Assembly: GCA_009918225.1 (NCBI GenBank)
Contig: RGEP01000090.1
Span: forward strand, 1-7,470
DNA from: Betaproteobacteria bacterium
GTDB lineage: Bacteria; Pseudomonadota; Gammaproteobacteria; Burkholderiales; Burkholderiaceae_C
Length of the DNA: 7,470 bases
Direction of reading: 5' to 3'
Shown: piece by piece, positions 1 through 5,974 of the stretch
Layout: every line of letters starts with the position of its first letter
Numbering within the stretch: position 1 is the first letter of the stretch
Position numbers and translations under genes: made by a program
Notes under the pieces: generated by a model
Told to the model about the DNA's origin: nothing
What the model saw: the letters and a program-made list of their open reading frames with translations, nothing else
The model's database searches: none

Positions 1-959
1 ATGTCGTTGATGCGGTTGAGAAAGCGGGTCAGGTAGGCATGCAAGCCATCATCGAGGATTTCGTCAATGCGGCCGTACTGCAGGTCGCTGCGCAGGCGCC
101 CGGCGCGTCGCAGGGTGTCGCCGCTTTGCTCGTTGGCCACCTGGCTGAGGTTGTTCACCAGCTCGCTGGTGCAGGCCGCCAGCGAGCGGGGCATGTCGGC
201 GCGCAAGATGAGCAGCTCGGCCACCTTCTCCGGCAGGATCACGCTGCTGTACACACGGCGGTAGATTTCGAACGCAGAGACCGAGCGCAGCAGCGCCGAC
301 CAGTGATAGAAGTCGGTCTCCGGCGCAATGGCCGGGGCGGGCACACCCGGCGGGCGGGGCAGGCGCGCGCCGTCGGCTCCCCAGGAGGCCCCCTCCACAT
401 TGGGGTGTCCGTGGAACTTCACGTCCAACAGACGCGCGGTGTTGTCGCCCCGCTCCAAGAAGGTGCCCAGGCGAATGAAGTGCAAGGCCTCGTCTTGCAG
501 CATCGTGCCCACGGCCACGCCGCGCGAGAGGTGAGAGCGGAACTTGACCCACTCGAAGACCGCCGAAGGGTCGCGTTCCAAAGCCCCGGAGGCCACCATG
601 CGCGAGAACTCAAGCCAGGTTTGGTTGGTGGTTTCCCAGAGCTCGGTGGTCAAGACGCTGCGCACAGCGCGGGCGTTTTCACGTGCGGCGGCCAAGCAAG
701 AGGCGATGGAGGAGGCGTTGCCGGTGTCGCGCACCATGAACTGCATCACCCCTTCGCTGCTGATTTGGGCGTGGGCACTGGCATAGGCCTCGTGCAGTTC
801 GCTGATGCCCAAGACGGCGCTCCAGGCGGCCTGTGCGCCCACGGCGCGCTCGGGCAGGAGCGAGGTCTGGTAGTTCACGTCCAACATGCGCGCGGTGTTC
901 TCGGCCCGCTCCATGTAGCGGGCCATCCAGAACAAGTGGTCGGCGGTGCGGGAGAGCAT
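1..959 (-). CDS. Alpha-E domain protein (DUF403), 3' end beyond window
   Basis: An open frame of 319 complete codons starts at the ATG at 959-957 (MLSRTADHLFWMARYMERAE) and runs without a stop to the left edge, so the C-terminus is missing. Length is already near the usual 310-320 residues of this all-helical family, so little is probably lost. Family motifs are the N-terminal WMARYMERAENTARMLDV, the NASSIASCLAAARENARAVR block near residues 80-100 followed by ELWETTN, and a second ERGDNTARLLDV motif near residues 168-180. No enzymatic activity is established. The family almost always sits beside a circularly permuted ATP-grasp protein, as here: the ATP-grasp stop is 14 nt upstream and its TGA abuts the Shine-Dalgarno (AAGGAAGGA, 6 nt before ATG), implying translational coupling. 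A run of six G (960-965) lies directly before the start. The frame is intact throughout. Family assignment is confident; function is unknown. Confidence 0.93.
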   Translation of the reverse strand, partial: MLSRTADHLFWMARYMERAENTARMLDVNYQTSLLPERAVGAQAAWSAVLGISELHEAYASAHAQISSEGVMQFMVRDTGNASSIASCLAAARENARAVRSVLTTELWETTNQTWLEFSRMVASGALERDPSAVFEWVKFRSHLSRGVAVGTMLQDEALHFIRLGTFLERGDNTARLLDVKFHGHPNVEGASWGADGARLPRPPGVPAPAIAPETDFYHWSALLRSVSAFEIYRRVYSSVILPEKVAELLILRADMPRSLAACTSELVNNLSQVANEQSGDTLRRAGRLRSDLQYGRIDEILDDGLHAYLTRFLNRIND

Positions 960-973
960 GGGGGGTCCTTCCT

Positions 974-2379
974 TCAGGCGTCCAAGACCCAGGTGTCTTT
1001 GGTGCCGCCGCCTTGGCTGCTGTTGACCACCAGGGACCCCTCTTTCAAGGCCACGCGGGTCAAGCCACCGGGCACCACCTGCACCGTCTTGCCCGACAGC
1101 ACAAAGGGGCGCAAGTCGATGTGGCGAGGGGCGATGCCCTGCTCCACGAAGGTCGGGCAGGTCGACAGGCTCAGCGTGGGCTGTGCAATGTAGTTGGCCG
1201 GATGCGCCTTGATGCGCAGAGCGAAGGCTTCGATTTCGGCTCGGGTGGAAGCAGGGCCCACGAGCATGCCGTAACCCCCAGCCCCGTGCACCTCCTTGAC
1301 CACCAGTTCCGACAGGTGCGCCAACACATAGGCCAGCGACTCGGGCTCTCGGCAGCGCCAGGTGGGCACGTTGTCCAACAGCGGCTTTTCGCCCAGGTAA
1401 AACTCGATCATCTGGGGCACATAGGCGTAGATCGATTTGTCGTCGGCCACGCCGGTTCCGATGGCGTTGCACAAGGCCACATTGCCGGTTCGGTAGGCGC
1501 GCATCAGGCCGGCGCAGCCCAGGCTGGAGTCGGGGCGAAAGGCCTGGGGGTCGAGGAAGTCGTCGTCGATGCGGCGGTAGATCACATCCACGCGCTTGGG
1601 CCCCTGGGTGGTGCGCATGTAGACGCGGTCTTCCCGCACGAACAGGTCCTGGCCTTCGACGAGTTCCACGCCCATTTGCTGGGCCAAGAAGGCATGCTCG
1701 AAGTAGGCGCTGTTGTGCATGCCCGGGGTCAGCACCACCACCGTGGGGTCGTTGCTTGCGCCTGGGGCCATGCTGCGCAAGGTGGCCAGGAGCAGGTCGG
1801 GGTAGTGGGCCACGGGGGCCACGCGGTTGAGGGCGAACAAATCTGGAAACAGCCGCATCATCATCTTGCGGTTTTCCAGCATGTAGCTCACGCCCGAGGG
1901 CACACGCAGGTTGTCCTCGAGGACGTGATACGTGCCACGGCCATCAGGCTGCGCGGCGCGCACGATGTCGATGCCCGCGATGTGGGCGTAGACCCCGCCG
2001 GGCACATCCAGGCCCACCATTTCGGGCCTGAACTGCGGATTGCGCAAGACCTCATCGGCCGGCACCACCCCGGCCTTGAGGATGTCTTGGCCATGGTAGA
2101 CGTCGTGGATGAACCGGTTGAGCGCGGTAACGCGCTGAACCAAACCGTGATGCGCGGCAAGAGGTCAAAGGGTATGAGGCGCTCGGTGCCGGCGCCTTCT
2201 TCGTCCTTCTCGCCGTAAACAGCGAAGGTGATGCCCACGCGGCGGAAGATGACCTCGGCCTCTTCACGGCGCACCGACATGGACGCCAGGCTCTGCCGGT
2301 CCAGCCACTCCGCGTAGCTTTGGTAGTGGGGGCGCACCGCATTGGTGCCGGTGCGCATCTCGTCGAAGGCCAATCCCAT
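974..2379 (-). pseudogene. Circularly permuted type 2 ATP-grasp protein, frameshifted by a small internal deletion
   Basis: The start is the ATG at 2379-2377 (MGLAFDEMRTG), with AGGA 7 nt upstream. Residues 1-77 match the family N-terminus (VRPHYQSYAEWL, VGITFAVYGE, GTERLIPFDLLPRI). Family proteins then have about 11 residues of the type IPxxEWxxLxR before GLxQRVxALNxFxHDVYH. Here only two bases (2148-2147) separate Ile77 (2151-2149) from the GGT of GLVQRVTALN (2146), which lies in another frame. This fits a loss of about 31 nt. From there 390 residues to the TGA at 976-974 look intact: YAHIAGIDIVRA, VLEDNLRVPSGVSYML, DVIYRRIDDDFLDP, NAIGTGVADDKSIY, VVKEVHGAGGYGMLVGP, RHIDLRPFVLSG, GGLTRVALKEGSLVVNSSQGGGTKDTWVL. 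The family is predicted to form amide bonds using ATP; the substrate is unknown. A TTG at 2143-2141 could start only a truncated product. An assembly error is a serious alternative to true loss. Confidence 0.88.
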
Positions 2380-3369
2380 GGTGGAGTCCTGCGTAGGCTG
2401 GATTCGATGCAAGTCTTGGGCCAGCGCCGCCGTGCTGGAGGGGGGCGCAGCGGGCAGGGCTGCCCCCTGCGGCGCGGCCTGGGCCGTGCCCAAGCGCTGC
2501 AGGCGCACCTCGTGGCGCAGCTCCACCTCGCAGGGGTCCACCGAACCCGTCAAGGGCGCAGCCAGGGGCGGCTCGGGCGCACAGGCCAAGGCCAAATGGC
2601 CGTAGCCTGCCCACTGCCCGGAGGTGGTGTCCAGGCCGACCCAACCCGGCCCGGGCAGGTAGACCTCACACCAGGCATGGAGCTCGGTGCCGTCCTGGGG
2701 CACGGTGGGCGTGGCCTCCAAGCCCGGTTGGTCTGCGCGCAGCTGGATCAGGTAGCCCGAAACAAAACGCGCGGCCATTCCTGCTGCACGCAGCAGCTGC
2801 ACCATCAGCCATGCACTGTCGCGGCAAGAGCCCGATCGCCGGCGCAACGTGTCCTCTGGGGTCTGCACCCCCGGCTCGGCCCGGTGGGTGTAGGCGATGT
2901 CCTGGTGCACCTGCTGGTTGAGGGCTTCCAACAGACCCAGGGTGGCCCCGGGCCGCAGCGGCCAGTCGCCCAGGTAGGCCAGGAGTTCGGGGCTGGCGGG
3001 CTGAGAGGCTCGGGCCCGGTACGGGGCCAGTTCGGCCTGAAGCACCGGCCCGTACTGCAGCGGTCCTTGGGCGCCGTGGGCCTCCAGCGGTGCCCGCGGG
3101 ATGGGATGCAGGGGGATGTCTGCGCTCAGGTCAACCCAAAGCCGAAGCTCGGTCACCGGACTGGCGAACTCGGCCCGTGCACAGCGGTTTCCCCAGGCAT
3201 CGGACTCCCACACCAAGCGGCTGGGCTCGGGGTCCAGGCGCAGGTCATAGTGGCGCAAAGGCGTGACGCATGCCGGTGACGGGCACAGGCGGATCAGCTG
3301 CGGCGACAACCGCACCGGGCGGTCGTAGCGGTAGTGGGTCAGGTGTTGGAGTTGAACGCAGATCGACAA
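1888..3369 (-). CDS. Transglutaminase-like cysteine protease family protein, reading in frame into the ATP-grasp gene
   Basis: The chosen start is the TTG at 3369-3367, giving MSICVQLQHLTHYRYD, which fits the family N-terminus; GGAG lies 6 nt upstream. An in-frame GTG at 3432 would add 21 unrelated residues. Residues 1-90 are the bacterial transglutaminase N-terminal region and about 145-255 the catalytic core, with the likely triad Cys182 (SGSCRDSAWL), His231 (ELHAWCEVYL) and Asp247 (GLDTTSG). Family resemblance stops near residue 294 (CEVELRHEVRLQRLG). The CRDSAW signature belongs to the long form, which normally carries a large DUF2126 region; it is absent. An Ala/Pro-rich stretch (295-330) follows, then residue 331 is the Met of the ATP-grasp protein, with no stop between. 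The frame ends at 1888 only because of the downstream frameshift, so residues after about 407 are out-of-frame nonsense. Likely a peptidase or amide-modifying enzyme of the Anbu cassette. Confidence 0.82.
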   Translation of the reverse strand: MSICVQLQHLTHYRYDRPVRLSPQLIRLCPSPACVTPLRHYDLRLDPEPSRLVWESDAWGNRCARAEFASPVTELRLWVDLSADIPLHPIPRAPLEAHGAQGPLQYGPVLQAELAPYRARASQPASPELLAYLGDWPLRPGATLGLLEALNQQVHQDIAYTHRAEPGVQTPEDTLRRRSGSCRDSAWLMVQLLRAAGMAARFVSGYLIQLRADQPGLEATPTVPQDGTELHAWCEVYLPGPGWVGLDTTSGQWAGYGHLALACAPEPPLAAPLTGSVDPCEVELRHEVRLQRLGTAQAAPQGAALPAAPPSSTAALAQDLHRIQPTQDSTMGLAFDEMRTGTNAVRPHYQSYAEWLDRQSLASMSVRREEAEVIFRRVGITFAVYGEKDEEGAGTERLIPFDLLPRITVWFSALPRSTGSSTTSTMAKTSSRPGWCRPMRSCAIRSSGPKWWAWMCPAGSTPTSRASTSCAPRSLMAVARITSSRTTCVCPRA

Positions 3370-3377
3370 GGGTGACT

Positions 3378-3396
3378 CCGGGCAGGACTTGCCCGG
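3378..3396 (-). promoter_or_regulatory. Hairpin touching the ribosome-binding site of the transglutaminase
   Basis: On the minus strand a perfect 7-bp stem (CCGGGCA / TGCCCGG) with a 5-nt loop AGTCC ends at 3378. The Shine-Dalgarno GGAG of the TTG-start transglutaminase occupies 3379-3376, so its first two bases lie in the 3' arm. Folding would partly hide the site. Together with the weak TTG start this suggests deliberately low or conditional translation. There is no T-run, so it is not an intrinsic terminator. The structure is seen in the sequence; the regulatory role is inferred. Confidence 0.45.
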
Positions 3397-3422
3397 TGTG
3401 CAAGCCCCATGCCCGTGATCAT

Positions 3423-3451
3423 GCACCAGCACGGTGCGGGCAGGCGCCTGC
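3423..3451 (-). repeat. Inverted repeats between anbu and the transglutaminase gene
   Basis: The 89-bp gap between the anbu stop and the transglutaminase TTG holds, besides the ribosome-site hairpin, a 5-bp stem with 5-nt loop (GCACC at 3423-3427, GGTGC at 3433-3437) and a perfect 12-bp palindrome GCAGGCGCCTGC at 3440-3451, 7 nt past the anbu stop. In such GC-rich DNA short symmetries are frequent. They could slow 3' exonucleases or partially terminate after anbu, but no T-tract supports termination. Confidence 0.3.
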
Positions 3452-3458
3452 GCTGGCC

Positions 3459-4283
3459 TCAGACGATCAACTGGCCCGCGTGGGTGACCTTGCGCAGGGG
3501 CTCGTAGCGCTCCGACCGGGTCCGCAAGGGCGTGGTGCCCTGCTCACCCGTCCAGTGCGGGTCTTCGATGCCCTCAAAGACCTCGCGCAGGCGTTGGCCC
3601 CAGGTGCTGCGGATCATTCGGAAGTAGGGATTTTGCTCGTCAATGCAGACGTGCTCCTCACTGGCGTACCGGCCTTCCCGGTACACCACCAGGTCCAAGG
3701 GCAAACCCACCGACAGATTGGACTTCAGGGTGGAATCCATGGAAATGAGGGCGCACTTGGTGGCCTCGTCCAAGGGAGTGGTGGGGGTGAGCACGCGGTC
3801 GAGTATGGGTTTGCCGTACTTGCTCTCGCCGATCTGGAAGAAGCACGCTTCGCGCGTGGCCTCGATGAAGTTGCCCGGCGCGTAAACCTGAAACAGGCGC
3901 ATGGCCTCGCCCTTGACCTGCCCGCCCAGGATGAAAGAAGCGTTGAAATCCAGGCCCGCCGCCTTCAGGGCCGGGCCGTCTTGCTGGTACACGCGCCGCA
4001 CCGCGCTGCCCAAGACCCGCGCCACATCAAACAGGCTGTTGGCGTTCCAAATGGTCAGCGGCTCGCCGCCATGGCGCTCGAGCTTTTCCACCTGCAGGAT
4101 TTCGCGCACCGACTGGCTGATGGACAGGTTGCCGGCGGACAGCAGCACGATGAAGCGGTCACCGGCCTTCTCGTAGATCATCATCTTGCGGCAGGTGCTG
4201 ATCTGGTCGACGCCCGCGTTGGTGCGGGAATCAGACAGGAACACGAGACCGGCGTTGAGCCGGATGCCGACGCAATAGGTCAT
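3459..4283 (-). CDS. anbu: Anbu-type proteasome-like N-terminal threonine peptidase
   Basis: The 274-residue product starts at the ATG at 4283-4281, supported by GGAG 7 nt upstream. The N-terminus MTYCVGIRLNAGLVFLSDSR is the hallmark of the family (COG3484): removal of Met exposes Thr1 as nucleophile, with Asp17 and a lysine at mature position 32 as likely catalytic partners. Later blocks FIVLLSAGNLSISQSV, FNASFILGGQVKGEAMRLF, FFQIGESKYGKPILDRV, CALISMDSTLKSNLSVGLPLDL and NPYFRMIRSTWGQRLREVF are family signatures, and length is normal. Anbu proteins are cytoplasmic relatives of HslV and proteasome beta subunits that assemble into open or ring-like particles; physiological substrates are unresolved. 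The gene precedes transglutaminase, ATP-grasp and alpha-E genes, its usual partners. It begins 47 nt after the mnmA stop. The same frame is open upstream through a shifted part of mnmA, but a fused product could not expose Thr1, so the internal ATG must be the true start. Confidence 0.95.
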   Translation of the reverse strand: MTYCVGIRLNAGLVFLSDSRTNAGVDQISTCRKMMIYEKAGDRFIVLLSAGNLSISQSVREILQVEKLERHGGEPLTIWNANSLFDVARVLGSAVRRVYQQDGPALKAAGLDFNASFILGGQVKGEAMRLFQVYAPGNFIEATREACFFQIGESKYGKPILDRVLTPTTPLDEATKCALISMDSTLKSNLSVGLPLDLVVYREGRYASEEHVCIDEQNPYFRMIRSTWGQRLREVFEGIEDPHWTGEQGTTPLRTRSERYEPLRKVTHAGQLIV

Positions 4284-4303
4284 GAAGTCTCCGTCTGCGC
4301 GGT

Positions 4304-4318
4304 GCGCATGTGATGCGC
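4304..4318. repeat. Small inverted repeat in the mnmA-anbu gap
   Basis: GCGCAT at 4304-4309 and ATGCGC at 4313-4318 form a perfect 6-bp stem with a 3-nt spacer, in the 47-bp gap between the mnmA stop and the anbu start, about 13 nt before the anbu Shine-Dalgarno. It could be an RNA hairpin or an operator. No T-tract follows on the minus strand, so it does not look like a terminator. The role is unknown. Confidence 0.3.
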
Positions 4319-4330
4319 GAATTATGGGCG

Positions 4331-5264
4331 TCAGGCGCTGGTGGTTTGGGCCGTACGGGCTTGGGCAGGCAGCCGGCCTGCACGCTCGATCACCCCGCCG
4401 CCGAGACAGACCTCGCCGTCGTAGAGGACGGCCGACTGGCCGGGGGTGACGGCCCACTGGGCCTGCGGGAAGCGCAGGCGGATGGACGATGGGGCGGCCG
4501 TGGCCGTGGCCGTGGCTGTGGCCGTGGCAGTGGCAGTGGCTGTTGCAGAAGATGAGGTGCCAGATGCGTCTGCGTGCTCGAGTTCGCAAGCCGCGTCGGC
4601 CTGGCGGTAGCGGGTTTTGGCCGCGTACAGCCCTTGCGCGGTCCTTCTTCTTCGCATTGGGCAGGCCGATCTCGGCGGCAATACGGCGCACTTCAGTTTT
4701 GGGAAGTTCGCCCACGGGGAACATCGTGCGTGCGAGCTGCGCCTGGTTCAGGCGGTGCAGGAAATAGCTTTGGTCCTTGAGCGGGTCCAGGCCTTTGAGC
4801 AGTTGAAATTGGGCCGCCCCCCGGGGCTGCTCGCCTAGCGATCGAACACGGGCGTAGTGGCCGGTGGCGATCTTCTCAGCGCCCAGGCGCATGGCGTGGT
4901 CAAGAAAGGCCTTGAACTTGATCTCCGCGTTGCAGAGCACATCGGGGTTGGGGGTGCGGCCCGCCTGGTACTCGCGCAGGAACTCGGCAAAGACCCGGTC
5001 CTTGTAGTCGGCTGCGAAGTTGACGTGCTCGATGTCGATGCCGATCACATCGGCCACGGACGCGGCGTCCAGCCAGTCTTGTCGCGAGGAGCAGAACTCG
5101 CTGTCGTCGTCGTCTTCCCAGTTCTTCATGAACAGGCCGACCACTTCATGACCCTGCTGCTTGAGCAGCCAGGCCGAGACCGCCGAATCCACGCCACCGC
5201 TGAGCCCCACCACGACGCGATGGGGCCGGCCGCAGGCGCTGACAACGGACGACGGCATCGACAT
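4331..5264 (-). pseudogene. mnmA: tRNA-specific 2-thiouridylase MnmA (TrmU), central part deleted and frame shifted
   Basis: Intact MnmA thiolates U34 of tRNAs for Lys, Glu and Gln in the cytoplasm, using ATP and a persulfide relay. Residues 1-208 from the ATG at 5264-5262 are excellent MnmA: PP-loop VVVGLSGGVDSAVS (about 17-30), MKNWEDDD, first catalytic Cys111 in NPDVLCNAEIKF, ATGHYARV, KDQSYFLHRL, ending at PNAKKKD (Asp208, 4643-4641). The family continues STGICFIGER, with the second catalytic cysteine, then GQRKGxGxGG and the central domain. Here the sequence jumps directly to QGLYAAKTRYRQADAAC in another frame, from 4639 to the TGA at 4333-4331, with the C-terminal VTPGQSAVLYDGEVCLGGGVIE preserved. 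By comparison with E. coli MnmA about 105-110 residues are missing. A (Thr-Ala)8 stretch is inserted in the C-terminal barrel. It lies 21 nt after nudJ, a partnership known from enterobacteria. As written it cannot make active enzyme; an assembly gap is a strong alternative. Confidence 0.9.
4496..4543. repeat. Hexanucleotide microsatellite, 8 units of GGCNGT, coding (Thr-Ala)8
   Basis: Eight consecutive 6-bp units on the plus strand read ggccgt three times, ggctgt, ggccgt, ggcagt twice, ggctgt. On the minus strand, in the true MnmA C-terminal frame, they encode Thr-Ala eight times, between ACELEHADASG and SIRLRFPQAQWAVTPGQS. The unit length is a multiple of three, so gain or loss of units would not break the frame. 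In the shifted frame the same bases encode a His-rich run, which is an artefact. Confidence 0.85.
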
Positions 5265-5285
5265 GCCCAGATTGTCCGCCAGGGC

Positions 5286-5843
5286 TCAGTTCACCGGGCC
5301 GGCCGCAGGCCCAGCTTGGGTGACCGAGGGGTGGGTGGTGACGGCCTGCAGTGGGTAGTTGCGGCCGGCCACCAGGTCTTCGATGCATTGCAGCACCAGC
5401 GGGCTGCGGTGGCGCGGGGCGCTTGCGCGCACCTCGTCCAGGGTCATCCACAGGGTGCGCACGATGCCCTCGTCCAGCCCACGGTCGGGCAGGGGTTCGC
5501 CCACCGTGCCCGCGTAGGCCAAGCGCAGGTAGGTGATGTCTTCACCGGTGGACTCGCGCTGAAAGCGTGACAGGTACACGCCCAAGAAGTGGGAAGGGCT
5601 GAACACCCGGGCGGTTTCTTCCAGGGCCTCGCGGACGACGGCCTGCTCGGGCGACTCGGCCGGGTCGAGGTGGCCGGCCGGGTTGTTCAGGCGCAGGCCC
5701 TCTGCCGTGTGCTCCTCGATCAGCAAAAAGCGCACTTGACCGTCCCCGTCCAGGCGCGAAATGAGGGCCGCCACGGTGACGCTGGGGCGCCAGCGCTCGG
5801 GCTTGTGCAACTCGGTTCTAGGCGGTTGGGGCAGGCCGGTCAT
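5286..5843 (-). CDS. nudJ: NudJ-like Nudix hydrolase (phosphatase)
   Basis: The 185-residue protein starts at the ATG at 5843-5841 (MTGLPQPP); an in-frame GTG at 5876 would add 11 residues but has no spaced ribosome site. A single Nudix fold spans about residues 20-150. The Nudix box runs from Gly57: GHLDPAESPEQAVV then REALEETAR, matching GX5EX7REUXEE with metal-binding glutamates 72, 75 and 76, but the later conserved Gly is Ala78. The blocks RLNNPAGHL, YLSRFQR, EDITYLRLAYAGTVG, LDEGIVRTLWMTLDEVRAS and HRSPLVLQCIED are typical of NudJ/YmfB proteins. Those hydrolyse nucleoside di- and triphosphates and thiamine precursor pyrophosphates such as HMP-PP in E. coli; the substrate here is inferred only. 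It is the first gene of the minus-strand unit, 21 nt before mnmA, as in the enterobacterial nudJ-mnmA order. It looks intact. Confidence 0.88.
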   Translation of the reverse strand: MTGLPQPPRTELHKPERWRPSVTVAALISRLDGDGQVRFLLIEEHTAEGLRLNNPAGHLDPAESPEQAVVREALEETARVFSPSHFLGVYLSRFQRESTGEDITYLRLAYAGTVGEPLPDRGLDEGIVRTLWMTLDEVRASAPRHRSPLVLQCIEDLVAGRNYPLQAVTTHPSVTQAGPAAGPVN

Positions 5844-5899
5844 GCAATTTGCTCGGATGTTGGAACCCTGTAGCACCTCGGGGTGATCGCTGTGCTGAA

Positions 5900-5928
5900 A
5901 TGACTAAATTGGGTAGATTGTCTATGAT
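5900..5928 (+). promoter_or_regulatory. Candidate sigma70 promoter for pntAA-pntAB
   Basis: ATGACT (5900-5905, four of six matches to TTGACA) and TATGAT (5923-5928, five of six to TATAAT) are separated by exactly 17 nt, in the AT-richest part of the nudJ-pntAA gap. Transcription would begin near 5935 and give a leader of about 67 nt. An inverted repeat TAGAT (5914-5918) / ATCTA (5927-5931) overlaps the -10 and could be an operator. No convincing promoter for the divergent nudJ unit was found here. Confidence 0.5.
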
Positions 5929-5952
5929 CTAGGGTTTACCCCATATCTCCCA

Positions 5953-5974
5953 CGCCTCGTTGAACAGCGAGGCG
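5953..5974 (+). promoter_or_regulatory. Stem-loop in the pntAA leader
   Basis: CGCCTCGTT (5953-5961) pairs with AGCGAGGCG (5966-5974), one pair being G-U, around a GAAC loop: a 9-bp stem in the predicted untranslated leader, ending 16 nt before the Shine-Dalgarno AGGAGG (5991-5996). No T-run follows, so it is not a simple terminator. It may stabilise the mRNA 5' end or bind a regulator. The structure is read directly; the role is inferred. Confidence 0.45.

Noticed and set aside
39..1193. Plus-strand open frame of 384 codons at the left edge
   Set aside because: Antisense shadow of the alpha-E gene and the ATP-grasp 3' end, both of which have strong family motifs.
833..2218. Long plus-strand open frame of 461 codons opposite the ATP-grasp gene
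   Set aside because: It is antisense to clearly conserved protein sequence; long shadow frames are common in GC-rich coding DNA, and its translation resembles no family I know.
2320..3279. Plus-strand open frame of 319 codons
   Set aside because: Antisense shadow of the transglutaminase gene; low-complexity composition and no motif.
3370..3458. Intrinsic terminator after anbu
   Set aside because: Hairpins are present but none is followed by a T-run on the minus strand.
3270..4313. Plus-strand open frame of 347 codons
   Set aside because: Antisense shadow of anbu and the start of the transglutaminase gene.
4496..4543. Possible CRISPR or iteron-like array
   Set aside because: Units are only 6 bp with no spacers and lie inside a coding frame, so this is a simple microsatellite.
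4490..4560. His/Cys-rich metal-binding segment in the mnmA-anbu frame
   Set aside because: It is the out-of-frame reading of the (Thr-Ala)8 hexamer repeat; the correct MnmA frame is conserved on both sides of the repeat.
4857..5570. Plus-strand open frame of 237 codons
   Set aside because: Antisense shadow of mnmA and nudJ, with no recognisable domain.
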